DNA of 64,000 bases. Origin: Protula sp. h YS-2021 (Eukaryota > Annelida > Polychaeta > Sabellida > Serpulidae). The DNA is taken from contig OX457029.1 of the NCBI GenBank assembly GCA_949752745.1, forward strand, positions 45,862,000 to 45,925,999. The letters are read 5' to 3'. Below the pieces are notes generated by a model. It made no database searches. It saw nothing but the letters and a program-made list of their open reading frames with translations, and was not told where the DNA came from. The position numbers and the translations under genes are program-made. Of this stretch, positions 11,183 to 23,558 are shown piece by piece (within the stretch, counting starts at the first letter, position 1; the number at the start of each line of letters is the position of its first letter).

Positions 11183-12440
11183 CAATGATATCATTGGGCC
11201 AGTTTACCTGTACGAATGGTATCACTTGGTCAAGTGATTGTTTTAAAACAATTGTTGACTCAAGCATGTACTGTCCGTATCATAAAAAATTGCCCATAAG
11301 CTAGCATTACAACACATGCAAAAATAAAACGTAGTGCCTATGAAGATTATTCAAGCAAAACATTGAGCAAATGATATCACTCGTGCAACTGACTTGTTCC
11401 AAGCATATCAGTTAACAAAAAAGTATATAAAAGAACAGAAAAGGTTCAAGTTCAAGTAACATATATAATCAGTGAGATTTTTAATATAGAACAGATATGA
11501 TTCCTTCATGAATATTACATAATAAAATCATTTTGGATCAATATTTGGTTCAAAACAGTCATATCATTGGTTTAATTTCTGTTTGTTTGTGTTTTGTTTA
11601 TTTGAATTTGTTTTCAAGTTTTTTATTGATCACTTTCGGAGAAGGTTTTGAGCGAATGATCTGATTCTTTGAAAACATTACCCGACCAAATGATATCATT
11701 CGTTCAAAATATTACATGACCACATGGTACCATTTGATTAAACCATTCCCTGACCAAATGATATCATTCGTTCAAACCAATATCTGATCACGTTCGTTCA
11801 AAATATTACATGGCCACATGGTACCATTTGATTAAACCATTCCCTGACCAAATGATATCATTCGTTCAAACCAATATCTGATCAAGTTATATCATTCGTT
11901 CACTCCCCCGAATATTATCATTAAGTAAAAATGCACAAAACTTATCAGAGGATAAATCTTAGAAAATTGATAAATGCATTGTAAGGTCCATTGTTTTACA
12001 TGAAGCAGAGTGTATAGTATAGTGGTATAACGAATATCGTATACCAAAACCAAATATACCAAATATATCAATAACTAAATGATATGATTAATCTATGAAG
12101 AGTATCCAACGACATGCTGCTTTAAATATATCTCCGTGAGCGTCTTCCAGCCAGCAGGTAAAAGGAACAGACATTGAGCAGCAAAACAAATATGTACCAT
12201 TTATGTAATCTAGCTGGCAATTCTGACTTGATTCAGCTATTCATTACATGACACAATTCGGGCACTTTTCACTGCCATCATATCGGATATAGTCTCTTAT
12301 TTTCAATTTCTTTTTTCTTGTAGGATTTTGATGATAGCGTTGATCAATTATTGACCCAATGATGTGTGGTCTGGCAGTGTTTTGAACCAGTCATATCATT
12401 TGGTTAAACAATGCTTTGAACGAATGCTATCATTTTGAAA
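11183..12440. repeat. Cluster of ATGATATCATT palindromic words
   Basis: Around fifteen exact or near-exact copies of ATGATATCAT, often as AAATGATATCATTCGTTCA, occur between 11,183 and 12,440 (clear ones at 11,183, 11,369, 11,690, 11,756 and 11,851, with variants such as TCATATCATT at 11,561 and 12,385). Within it 11,706-11,799 is tandemly duplicated at 11,800-11,893 (94 bases, a few mismatches, also sharing the palindrome CATGGTACCAT). No coding frame. Function unknown. Confidence 0.6.
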
Positions 12441-13339
12441 ACTTGTGACTTTTAATGCCAAAGAGCGTTTGCAAAAAGACATAAATAAGCAACAGCACAA
12501 GATTAATGCTTAAAAATTATTAAAGAATGGCTAAATATTTGTCACTTATATGCTGAAAGGCTAAAGAAAGTTAACATCGGGATTCTAAGTTTGATATTTC
12601 TTCAATTAATTAGCCCATTTTCGTGACAGCCACTACAGTTGAGGTTTCACATAAACTCTTCAGTTTAAAACAGCAAAGAATTTCTCTGCACTGCATACCT
12701 TAACAAAAAGACAACTAAAGAATACACAAGCCACATTTTGGCCGTACACGGAATTTCAAGTCACAAAGTCCAGACAACAGCTTATGTGTCGTCCGTCAGC
12801 TTGACACAGAGCTTGAATTCAAAGAGACATCGACATGACCAATCGATTTATGCAAAACTTGGGAGAATCTATGTCATTCCTCGATGAAGGCCTGCCTCAG
12901 TTGTGCCTGGGTTTGTCGAGACGGATTTCTGAATCGTACTCTTCTATCCAGGTGATCCCACATGTGTTCATTCGGATTCATACCATAGCGATCAAAATAC
13001 CTGACAAAATACCTCGGATGAACAAAGCTGAGTAACACCCTTCTCACTCTATCAAAATTGCATATTGTTTACTTGTTGTCCGACTGCTTAATGTTGTCTC
13101 ACCTGAAAAAATATGCGGGTCGTTTTGTTTGTTGTTTTTTTCTTTTGTTTTTTCTTTTAGGCCCGATTTAAAGTCCGGCGTTTCCATTTGAAACCTAGCA
13201 GGTAGAAATGCTCCATATACAAATCGCTGTTAATATATCAGTGTTTCACATAATGATAACAATGACCTTTCATTCCAGGTGTCCACACAATATAGTTCTT
13301 CTGACATCTTTTGAAACGTTACGATATATGCTTCTCCAA
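12441..13339. other. Unannotated stretch
   Basis: No recognisable gene or repeat. The frame at 12,835-13,035 (+) is not supported by any recognised motif. Confidence 0.5.
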
Positions 13340-14094
13340 CTTCAATTCAATTGAGCAAAAATTTCACGACGGTAGCCCTCCAACAGGTGTTTTGTATCCC
13401 TGTGGTATTTATGTACAGTTACTATGCCAGAAAATAATTAATTCTTTTGCGAACCACTTTTTATGTTATCCAAGTCACTACTAATTTCTGCAGTTTTTTG
13501 TTATTATTATCAAAATAATTATAGAATTTTATTGACATGAATTAAATTTACTTCGCTCCACAACTAATATCTTGGTGTTCCCAAATAAAGAAATCTCATT
13601 CGAAGGCATATTACATCAAACAACGAGACCGAAGAGGTTTTACAAACTCGTGATGAAAATCCATGCTCAGAGAAACGTTCTTACAAATACAGGTTTGAAA
13701 GAAGTATGGCGATTATTTGTGAATAAATGCGCGATAAAATTATGGCGACGTTAAAGAGCGCGAAATAAATAGTCAAATAATACGTCAAATTTAGATGCTG
13801 ACCGGATAAGGAAATAGCCATGTGGCTATTTTTTTTAAACGAACACGAGAAAAATCAAAATATACAATATGTGCGTTTTGATATATTCTTTGGACAAATA
13901 CACCGCCATTGCAGTACCTCGCGACATCAAATTATGGCGGTATATTTGTTAAAAAATCAAAACTTACATGTTGTAACGTTTATTTTTTTCTCTCGATCAT
14001 TAAAATGGCCTCGCGACAGTTTCTATTGTTGTGAATGCACAGCTTTTAATGTTTCTTAGGTGTTGAGGATTTCGCTTGCAAAATACGGTTCTTG
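13340..14094 (+). mobile_element. Foldback repeat family, copy 1, with Helitron-type 3' end
   Basis: This region matches 19,720-20,210 in inverse orientation and 15,780-16,010 in direct orientation (shared GCGAACCACTTTTTATG, AAAGAGCGCGAAATAAATAG, GAGAAAAATCAAAA and GTTTTGAT blocks). It contains an imperfect palindrome: ACAAATACACCGCCAT (13,894-13,909) pairs with ATGGCGGTATATTTGT (13,934-13,949) with one mismatch, and pairing continues outward to about 13,830 and 14,020. Its right end (14,055-14,094) matches the Helentron-like 3' end: GGATTTCGCTTGCAAAAT, then CGGTTCTTG before T. No intact coding frame. Confidence 0.5.
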
Positions 14095-14586
14095 TTTTTT
14101 TTGTTGATAGTAAAAATTCATTTTCTTGTCTCAGCTTCTTCTCTGACACCACAAAATTTGCACTTATCTGAGGGTGTGCATCCCGCCTTTCTTCGTTTAC
14201 GATTTCCGTTTCATGCTTAACACGCCATGCGAACACAGCTGATTTCAGAATAAACGACTAGCACGATTTGACGAAAGTCAAATCGGTAAACACTTGGCCC
14301 AAATTAAATTTTAAAAATCCTAAAATTTCTAAATTTTTTTATTCGGATTTAGTGCGGTCCCGTTCTAAACGGGTAACTCACTTTTCTTAACCATGTATCC
14401 TGCTAAAAACTGACCTGCATATGAGTGTGCATTTAACATGCAGAGCTAAAAGCCCTCCATCCAACTACTCTCGAGCGTGTGATTTTTTAAAGACTTTCGA
14501 AGCTTCTGTTTTACATTTTGGCCGTTATAACTTGAAATTCGATGAGTAGCATCCAAAAACTACATCGAAAATTTTATGACAATTAA

Positions 14587-15219
<633 letters not shown>

Positions 15220-15485
15220 GCGTTACGCGAGCTCTGCCTCCATAGCGAAAAAGTGCTAGTCCGTTCAATCAAAAGAGTCGTTGAGCCAACATAACGAAGC
15301 AGATGTACACGGTTTATAAACGGAATTCAAGCTGTGATGTTTGCTAATATATTTGTATTACAGACTCTGCGGCTTGCAAAAAAAACTTCATGTTGTTCAA
15401 GAAATAATAAGCCGTTCAAAGAAATATTTATAACTTTTAATGTTTGTCAAGTGTTAAAGATTTCGCTTGCGAAATGCCGTTCTAG
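15220..15485 (+). mobile_element. Helentron-like element, 3' part
   Basis: Aligns with the right half of the 60.3 kb copy (shared GCGAGCTCT, CAATCAAAA/CAATAAAA, GCCAACA, ATTCAAGCTGTG and GTTTGC words in order). It ends with TTGTCAAGTGTTAAAG, the stem-loop ATTTCGCTTGCGAAAT (15,459-15,474) and GCCGTTCTAG (to 15,485). The left part is not clear. Confidence 0.55.
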
Positions 15486-15487
15486 TT

Positions 15488-15725
15488 AACACTTGACAAG
15501 CCTTTGGCTTGCAAGAGTTATATGAATTTGTGCGAGCAAAATTCGTCCTTTTTTTCTTCTTGACACGTGTGCATGTCACTTTTTATTTTCGTCTTCGATT
15601 TCGTTTTCTTTGTTAAAGACGAAAATAAAAAGTGACATGCACATGTTCAGATCAAGCTCTTCATAGGTCCCAAGTTTCATGGTCCTATGGCCCATAGTGT
15701 CAGAGAAGAAGAAGACACAAAAAAT
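15488..15725 (+). mobile_element. Helentron-like element, 5' part with internal inversion
   Basis: It starts immediately after the preceding element with AACACTTGACAAGCCTTTGG and follows the 60.3 kb copy through CGTCCTTTTTTTCTTCTTG. The next part of the element is present twice, in opposite orientations: TGTGCATGTCACTTTTTATT and on to 15,595 pairs perfectly over 28 bases with 15,616-15,643. After that the sequence runs as the reverse complement of the family interior (CAAGTTTCATGGTCC, CCCATAGTGTCAGAGAAG). This is a foldback rearrangement inside the element. Confidence 0.6.
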
Positions 15726-15739
15726 CGGACATGGTTTTA

Positions 15740-16020
15740 TTATTCTGAAAAAAAATCACAAAATTTGCATTGGCATGTATTGATTTACGCGCCCTGTAAT
15801 TAATTTTTTTCATATCCAAGAATTAAGAAATCTATTCGAAAAGAAGGGATATCAAGCAATCAAACTCGTGATAAAGCGCGTTTTGTTGCGAAGTAAAAGA
15901 GCGTAAATAAATAGTAAGTAAAATGTGTAAACTATATATGTTGCGCGACAGTAGAAATTGTCGTTTTAATGACCGCGAGAAAAATAAAATTTATAACATA
16001 TAGGGTTTGATTTTTTTTAT
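15740..16020 (+). repeat. Foldback repeat family, copy 2
   Basis: Diverged match to 13,590-13,880: AAGAAATCTATTCGAA, CAAACTCGTGAT, AAAGAGCGTAAATAAATAG and CCGCGAGAAAAATAAAA follow in the same order. Its end merges into a T-rich tract. Confidence 0.45.
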
Positions 16021-17690
16021 TTATTTATTTATTTTTTTTATTTTGATATACTTGTCAAACCCCCACCCCCAGCGCCCAGGATTTACATGTGAGATATGCA
16101 CAAAAATAAATAAATTTAAGAAACGTGGTTAGGTATGAATTTCATAATGTATCCCATTTCTAAGGAAAAGAATACCTTAGCTTCCTTCTAAGCACCTTGC
16201 AAGAAACGCCGGCTGCTGTTATGGATCAATTAATGTTTCAGCTTTGTTAAAAAGATAGTTGCAGACATAATGTTGACTAGCCATTTACTGAACCAGTGAG
16301 CTTTTACTGACAGACAAGAATCTATATTTTTATAACAGGGATAGCTGTACTGTCACATCCTATGAAAGTTTCCAAGTAAGGGTAAAAGGCACTAAAATAG
16401 TACTAAAATAATGGTTACGCATCAGGGTGGGCGCTCTAAGAATCGAATTTCGAAAAAAAAATTGTTCCATACTGTCGTGCTACAGGAAAGAGGCCAATGG
16501 AAAGGAATTAAGGGAACTGGAGCCCGAATCGCACTTTGACTGACACTGGCTGAAATCCGTCGCATATATAAAATAAAGAAATAGATACATAAATGGCAAA
16601 GTAGATGTCGGCAATTTAGGACAAATCAAGGCGACTGCCTGGTGCTAGTCTCAGTCTCTATTGTGACACTCCTCCTGGAGCCACAAGACGTCACAATACT
16701 CGACAACTTAAGTTCCTGATGCGGATATGTTGGTTCAGACATTTGCTAAACACCTTTTGATTTGGGCATCATTAAAAACGGATAGCAAAGTAGGAAGTCA
16801 CGTTATAATGGACTTGACGTAATTCTAGACCCCGGACGCAAATTTTCATTTTCTGAAAGGGTAAACAAAAATAAGATTCCTGGCACACGTCAAGTCTTAA
16901 TGTACTAAGCTACAGAGACTGGCACATTGTCAAGACAGGATACTTGCATGTAATACGGGCGTAATATTGTTTTTAAGAGGGTCTTTTACGGAAATTAATT
17001 TTGCGCCACTCAAAGACAAGGGGCTACACACTTGCAAACCTGGTTCTGATATGTCTTAAAATGACCTTATTACGCATGCGTCGTCCCCTTTCTTGTGGAA
17101 CCTTTAAAAGTAAAAGCCACTTCTTCTATGATGAAAAGTTCTTGGATTTTCTTTCTTTTTTTTAAATTTTTTTATTTATATATATTTTTTTGGCATGTAA
17201 TGTATTCAAGTAGCTGCGGTAAATGAGTTCCTTTCTGTCATAATCTCTCCATACTCATGGAAAGATCTATGATTTTCCGAGGAGCAGAATGTTTGTCTCC
17301 AATGTTGATTTTTCGCCTCATTAGAAAAATATCTCGGCAACCATGTGGATGGTGAAATGACACCGGCATGTGTCGAAGTAAGCGTAACAGTTAGCGCTAC
17401 CGGTAGTGGTCATAATGGGGTAGATGTATTGAAGTGAGCGTATAACAAAAGTCGCAATGGGCGTCCCGTACTAAACCTGATGTAACTCCATAAAAACCTA
17501 GCATATCTGTGAATTTCTATGTAATTCAACACGAAAAACTCATGAAGGAAATTGACAGATTTATTTATTGTCATTAAAGATATCGATAGATTTACCAGCT
17601 AATTTTGAGCTATATAGGAGTCTGTCACACACATTGCCTTTATCATTGATATCTCATGCCAACGTTACTGAATTAACTTGTTACATGGGT
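16021..17690. other. Unannotated intergenic stretch
   Basis: No recognisable gene, RNA or repeat beyond short (TTTA)n at about 16,020-16,040. Confidence 0.5.
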
Positions 17691-17712
17691 GGGGGGGGGG
17701 GGGGGGGGGGGG
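17691..17712. repeat. Poly-G tract (22 G)
   Basis: Longest G homopolymer in the window, after ATGGGT. The poly-glycine frames across it are artefacts. Confidence 0.95.
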
Positions 17713-19692
17713 CTCATATATCACCGTGTGTGTCAAAAAGCCCCACCCCCTAAAACCCATCCATCCTCTGCGTCATTAAATTACCGTCGTATATTTAAGA
17801 CATGTCACATACAATATAAAAAAAGTGCATCCACTGTAGCGCCCTTGCGGAAAGGCTACAGACGCCACCGCGTAAACCCAAGTAATACAGCGTCAGTTAC
17901 ATTTTGCTACTTGGGAGAACCCTTGAGCTGACAATTGATTGTCTGCTTTGAGCAGATAATGGTGTTGTTGAAATTTTAGTCCTAGATCTGAGTGGCGATA
18001 CATGTGGGTTAGACCCTAATGTGTCTGTGTAATGCCTTGAAGTAAACCCCCAAGTAACCGAGAAAGAAATCGGCATAGTATGAAAAGGGTTCCATGCAAG
18101 TACAGTCTCCTTAAATAGTGAAGTTTCTTCGGGAATAAGCCCCATGCGAAAACAGCTCCCTGACCAGTAAGTAGTGCGTGAAGTGATCCAGTACTAATAG
18201 CTCCCTAAATAGTGAAAACAATAGAACGGTTGCGGGTACACTGTTGCTGTTATTATTGGCTCAGCTTACACAATCCTTTAAAGTGTAATCAAAAGGGGTA
18301 TCCCGACATGTAATCTGGCGACATTTGGTCAAAATAAGTAACCAAAACTCGATATTGATCCGACTACGGGTGTGCCGTCTATCGAACGTTGATCCAAAGC
18401 CTGAGCGATTACTGTAAGATGCCTACGAAATGACAACAAATCAACCTTCGCCGAATCTGAGCAATAGAAGTTTATCTTTCTTTGATTTGCCATATGTTCC
18501 TTGGGAAGTTCGCCGTTGTTAGTTGACCGCTGTGATTTTCCGCTCTGAGACTACGACCTTGAGAAGTGTGTACATTTCTTCGATCCTCTCCAAACTGCAG
18601 CTCCAAACCACCACCCCCCCCCCCCCCCGTTCCATCCTTTTTGTTGAAAACGCGGATCACACACTGGAGAAACAGATTTATCTTATGGAATGTAAGGTTA
18701 TGGGGGGTCGGCTGAGTTTCGAGGTTTCTGGTATGAGCTCCATCATGGGTGATTTAATGCAAGGATAAATTAAGCATTGCCTCACCATGTGACAAGAATG
18801 CGGCAAGGCACAGCAGAGACGAATCTTTTGATCAAAGCGCGGGGAAGCCGGGGGGGGGGGATACGGCAGGCCGGAAGTAGATAATTCGCAGAAGTTTATT
18901 GATGTATTTTGAGTGAAAACTAAGGCATGCTGATATTTAAAAAGTTGACTTTATGTCAACATTTTTCAAAAGATCGACATGAACGAATGTTTATACTTAC
19001 TAAGGCAATATTGTCTTTGTTTTATGTTCCGTTAAGCACAGAAGGCCAGGAAATGGTAAACCGGAAGTGATCAATAATTTTAAATTATGACAAGAACCCG
19101 TATAGCAAATGAAATGTAGTTTATCACTTTAAGTAGCCCTCCCCTTGAAAAGTATGACTATAACATGTCTGTTATTTCCGAGAAAAAAACAGATGTTTCC
19201 GATGAGTCGGGAAATGAAAATGAATTACCTATAGTAGGAGCAAAACGCCTACGCAGTGACACACAATACAATAAGTAACATATTGTGTGATGCAGGAAGC
19301 AGTAATAGTTTAGTTTGCCAACTAATATTTCAAAAAATGTCACAGGGATTCGTTTTTTTATTTGATCACATTAATTAAGCTATGTGGAATAAAGCAAAAA
19401 TGCAATCTTGTCTAGACGGCTTCTTCTCTCGATTGCAGTATGCGATACGACTTGAGAATATCAAATTTTCCCATCATACTCGCTATACCAGTCAAATCCA
19501 TCTCACTGAGGGCTTCCCAATTCAGCCACCTACCGGCAGGAAACCAGTTCTAAATTTCAATCCGATATTCAGCTTTGCAGATCGATGCCAGATTTTAAAT
19601 TTTTTTAAAGCTTTTTTTTTAATATTTAATATTGTGTCAAATATGCACAACGGAGCACAGAGCGAGAAGCTTAAGGCACTTTACCAGCATTA
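17713..19692. other. Unannotated stretch with poly-C tract
   Basis: No supported gene. A C-rich homopolymer lies at 18,614-18,628. Phrases of the type CTCCCTAAATAGTGAA recur three times between 18,105 and 18,230. Short frames such as 19,382-19,696 (+) show no known motif. Confidence 0.45.
18614..18628. repeat. Poly-C tract (15 C)
   Basis: Fifteen consecutive C, i.e. a G tract on the minus strand. Confidence 0.9.
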
Positions 19693-20240
19693 CTAGCGTT
19701 GCATATCACTCAGCAGAGTGACGTAATTCGCTTTCGCGTTGGCTGTCTATGGCTGTATATTTGAACAAAAAATCAAAACGTGCGTGATGTATGTTTTATT
19801 TTTCCTAGCGTTCATTTGAATGGCCTCCCGGCAATTTTGTTAGCCGCGCAACATTTACATTTCATATGTTATTTGACTATTCAAGTCTCGCTCTTCAATT
19901 ACGCCACAATTTTATCGCGCACCAGAATTAAACCTCTAGTGTTTTAAAGAACGTTTTTCTGAACATAAGTTTTATCATGTAATTTGATTTTTTTTTTAAA
20001 TTTTGGAGCGCGAAATATAGGGCGCGATAAATTTCATTCATTCTATCATTTATTTTTTTAATAATAAAAACAACGTGCAGAAATTAATAGCGACTTGGAT
20101 AACATAAAAAGTGGTTCGCGAAGGAATTAAATGTTTTCTCGTGTATTAATTGCACATAAATGCCATTGCGATCAAACATAAATGTTGGAGCGCGAACGCC
20201 GTGAAATTTTTGCACAAATATACCTCCATAGCTGTCTGGT
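19693..20240 (-). mobile_element. Foldback repeat family, copy 3 (inverted), with Helitron-type 3' end
   Basis: The reverse complement of 19,720-20,210 follows 13,345-14,030: AAAAATTTCACG, GCGAACCACTTTTTATG, TTATCCAAGTC, ATTAATTTCTGCA, then CGCGATAAAATTGTGGCG. On the minus strand it ends with a perfect 6-bp stem-loop TCACTC-TGCT-GAGTGA (19,706-19,721), nine bases, CTAG (19,693-19,696) and T, which fits a Helitron 3' end. It is a different 3' end from the one on copy 1, so termini may have been exchanged or the copies may be nested. Confidence 0.45.
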
Positions 20241-21647
20241 AGCGAACGACCATTACGTGACAACAATGAATTACACATTAAAAAAATAATAATAAGCCCA
20301 AGGTGTGGTTTAGGGGGCTCGCCTAATCTTGTGTTCACTTTAGCTACTAAGCGTAGGGGTTTAGACCGGAGCTAAAGCTGCTGGACAAAAGCCACCTGGG
20401 AAAAATCTCGTGTACTTTTTTTCGCCGAGGCGGTTTTTGTCCATACGGATTTTGTCCTGTTACTAGCTTTAAGAACAGATATCAGTGTTATTCAAGCTTG
20501 AAATTAGAGCATGATCAGTTCACAATAGGTTCTAAAATACGGCTACAAAATTAAGTGAATCACATTAACACCAAACCTTTACTGCAAACTTCTCAGAATG
20601 TAAGGTATACCCCTCCCTCCTCTCAAACCAAAAAAAATCGTGACGTTTTCCATATTCCCTACAGGAGAAGCTGGTGCACGCAAACTCCCTCTTGCTCATC
20701 AAACTTCCTGTTAATACACAACTTTTGAGCAAACAGAACTTTCGTAGATATACATCATAAACAAATGGCTTTGCTGATAAAAATTTTGCTTTGATTTTCT
20801 TTTTTTTTTCTCAGTTCTTGATTTTTAACTTTTTTTTTAGTTAAAACGTTATTAAATCAAAACTAATGACCCATGAGCCATTGATGTCAGCAAAAAGATC
20901 GTGTTCGACGCATACTGCACAGAATATAGGAGACAACAAAGAGAGAGGGTTTCGTTTGACTGCGAATTAGTCCTGCCCTTGAGCGCGACCCAGTCTCACA
21001 GGTCTGAGATTTAATGTACATCCACGGCAAAATTAGCTAAAAAATTCAGCGTCTCATATTTGCCATACATCTGTCTGTCTGTACTGACATTAAAAACATT
21101 GCTTGCAAATGAGAATCCCAATATTAATAACGGCTTTCCCCGCTTTTGTTTTGTTTCGATAATAAAAAACGCACAGTATGATAATAGAATCCATAATAAC
21201 AAAAATACACTTCAGTCAGCTTCGGTTATGCAAAAAAATCTTTCAAAAAGCACTGAATCTTTCAGCTCTTTATTTATTGGTGATTAGTGCGAGGGATACA
21301 ATCCCAAGCCACTCCTAAGATAGTAATGAAATGAACGGGCTCTTGTGTTAGCGGCTAGTGGCTTAACCAATAGCCACCCTCCTCCCCACCCCCCCCCCCC
21401 CACACACACACACACATACCTCCTGCATGTAGGCCGAGTAAGCAGTAAACCCTAACTACCATTTTACTACTGCTACAGTAAAAGGATCAGCGGACTTAAG
21501 CACAATGGATGTGCTTGTTCCGTTTGCTATTAAATTAGCACGGAACAGAATCAATGACAAGTTTGTTCTTGTTTGTTTCTATTTTGTTTTCATTAGTGCA
21601 ATTTTTTTTCGCAAAGTAAAGCACATGTGAGTTATAAAAGACCCATC
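20241..21647. other. Unannotated stretch
   Basis: No supported gene. Phrases of GGACAAAAxCC and TTTTTGTCC type occur at 20,380-20,460, resembling the other short-phrase repeats. A poly-C/CA tract lies at 21,386-21,416. Confidence 0.45.
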
Positions 21648-22112
21648 CCCTCTTCCACCCCCGCCACAGGAACCACTATAAGACTAGAATCCCTCTTCCA
21701 CCCCCGCCACAGGAACCACTAGTAAGACTAGAGTCCCTCTTCCACCCCCGCCACAGGAACCACTATAAGACTAGAGTCCCTCTTCCACCCCCGCCACAGG
21801 AACCACTAGTAAGACTAGAATCCCTCTTCCACCCCCGCCACAGGAACCACTATAAGACTAGAATCCCTCTTCCACCCCCGCCACAGGAACCACTATAAGA
21901 CTAGAATCCCTCTTCCAACCCCGCTACAGGGACCATAAGTAAAATAAGTTTCCCTCTTCCATCCACGGCTAGAGGAACCATTAGAACGACAAGGGTCGTT
22001 CTTCCACCCCGCAACAGGAACCATAAGTAAGATAAGGGTCGTTCTTCCACCCCTGCTACAGAAACCATAAGTAAGATAAGACTCTCTTCTATCCCCGTAA
22101 CAGGAACCATTC
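21648..22112 (+). repeat. 43-44 bp minisatellite, about 11 units
   Basis: Unit begins CCCTCTTCCACCCCCGCCAC, then AGGAACCACTATAAGACTAG and AAT. Starts are visible at 21,648, 21,691, 21,735, 21,778, 21,822, 21,865 and 21,908. Early units alternate between 43 (CACTATAAG) and 44 (CACTAGTAAG) bases. Units become irregular to the right. The 69-codon minus-strand frame through it is repeat-derived. Confidence 0.9.
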
Positions 22113-22843
22113 AGTGAGAATCATAAGGCTCTAACGAAGTATCAGTAGCTTACCTTAATATTTTACCTATTTATAAACCCAAGCAACTGAGAAAATATGT
22201 TAAAACTTGTATCCTTCAAATTCATATAAAACTATTTTCGCGAACACGTTCAAGAATACGACAGACAGCAATTTTTTGTTCTGCTAAAATAGAGTAAACC
22301 GGTTAGAAAAAGAAAAAGAAAACAAGTTTTTGCTTTCATAGATGTTCAGTTTGTGTATTATCATAAACATTGCCTAAGTCTATACAACGACTGTTCCTGA
22401 CGTCTGTACAACGTTGCGATTCCCCAACGTCGATATTCCGTCGTCTATCCTACGTTGGGGATAAAGACTTTCATATACAACCAAATACCAAAGTTGATTC
22501 GAGGTCTATGCAACGGCACTTTGTTCACTGAGTTCGGCTTGCTGTACAGGTGAACTACAGACAAACCATGTAATACTATTACAAATTTCAGCAAATTAAT
22601 GTTGTTTCCAGAAATTAAATTTCAGTAATAGCGGTTCCCTTCTAACTCCAGACATCTGTTCTCTAATTTCATTACTCCAACGGGAAACGAATTCCGACGA
22701 CTGTTAAGGAAACAACGTTGTTAGAGGTGCAAGGAATACTAGGCTAGAAGTAGGCTAATTGGCACTCCAAAACAGCGGTGAAAGCCCCAGAAGCAGAATG
22801 AATAAGTCCCTCTAAAGGAGGCTTGCACACTTGTATTATTATT
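22113..22843. other. Stretch with one small palindrome
   Basis: No gene recognised. CCCCAACGT (22,422-22,430) and ACGTTGGGG (22,452-22,460) form a perfect 9-bp stem in an ACGT-rich patch (22,390-22,460), possibly the same type of repeat as at 1.7-2.0 kb. Confidence 0.4.
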
Positions 22844-23400
22844 ATATGTCTCCCCCTAAGGGAGACATATATAGCATTCGGTGTGTCCGTCCGACCGACC
22901 GTCTGTCCGTCCGTCTGTCTGCAGTGAAATTAATGAGTAGATTTTTCTCAAAACGTACATACATATCGGGGCACATGTCTAGATGATGCCCGTGTTTTTG
23001 TTTTTTTTTTTCGTTCCTTCAAAAATTCTATTTTTGGCCAATTTTGGGGAAAGGGGGGGGGGGGGGGGTTCGTGCATTTTTTTCACTTTGGCAGGTTGAA
23101 TCTCCAAAACAGTTCGTTGGATAATGCTTAGACGTCGCAAGAAGAACAGACATATAGCGCAAATGTATACTGCGAAGTTCTTCATTTCCGTTCGAATGGT
23201 ATTTTTGGCGATTTTTTAAATTTCTGATTTTTAGGTTTTTTGGCCATATTGCTGCGATATCTCCGAAACAGTTTGTTGGATTAGGCTGAAACGCGGCAAG
23301 AAGAACTCACATATAGTGCAAATGTTTACTGCGAAGTTTTTCTTAATTTTCTGTTAAATGTATTTTTGGCGAATTTAAAATTTTTTTTGGCTTGCCAATG
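22844..23400 (+). repeat. Dispersed repeat with terminal palindrome, CCGTCTGT tract and internal 161-bp duplication
   Basis: It opens with a perfect palindrome, ATATGTCTCCC-CCTAA-GGGAGACATAT (22,844-22,870), then a GTCC/GTCT-rich tract (22,885-22,922). A block beginning TCTCCAAAACAGTTCGTTGG (23,101) is repeated at 23,262 (TCTCCGAAACAGTTTGTTGG), both running to GCGAAGTTCTT or GCGAAGTTTTT; the offset is 161 bases. It includes a 16-G tract at 23,053-23,068. The layout suggests a high-copy non-coding repeat. Class not determined. Confidence 0.5.
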
Positions 23401-23558
23401 TTGTATTTTTAAGCAAGGATTTTTTCAACGTGACTGATTGGGGGGACGGGGGAGACAATGTTTTAACAAAAACATTGGTCAGTCTAGTTGTTTCATTAAG
23501 GAAACAAAACAATATGGTGGAAGGGAAAAGCTTGCCTCGCTAAACTCAGTTTCATCCC

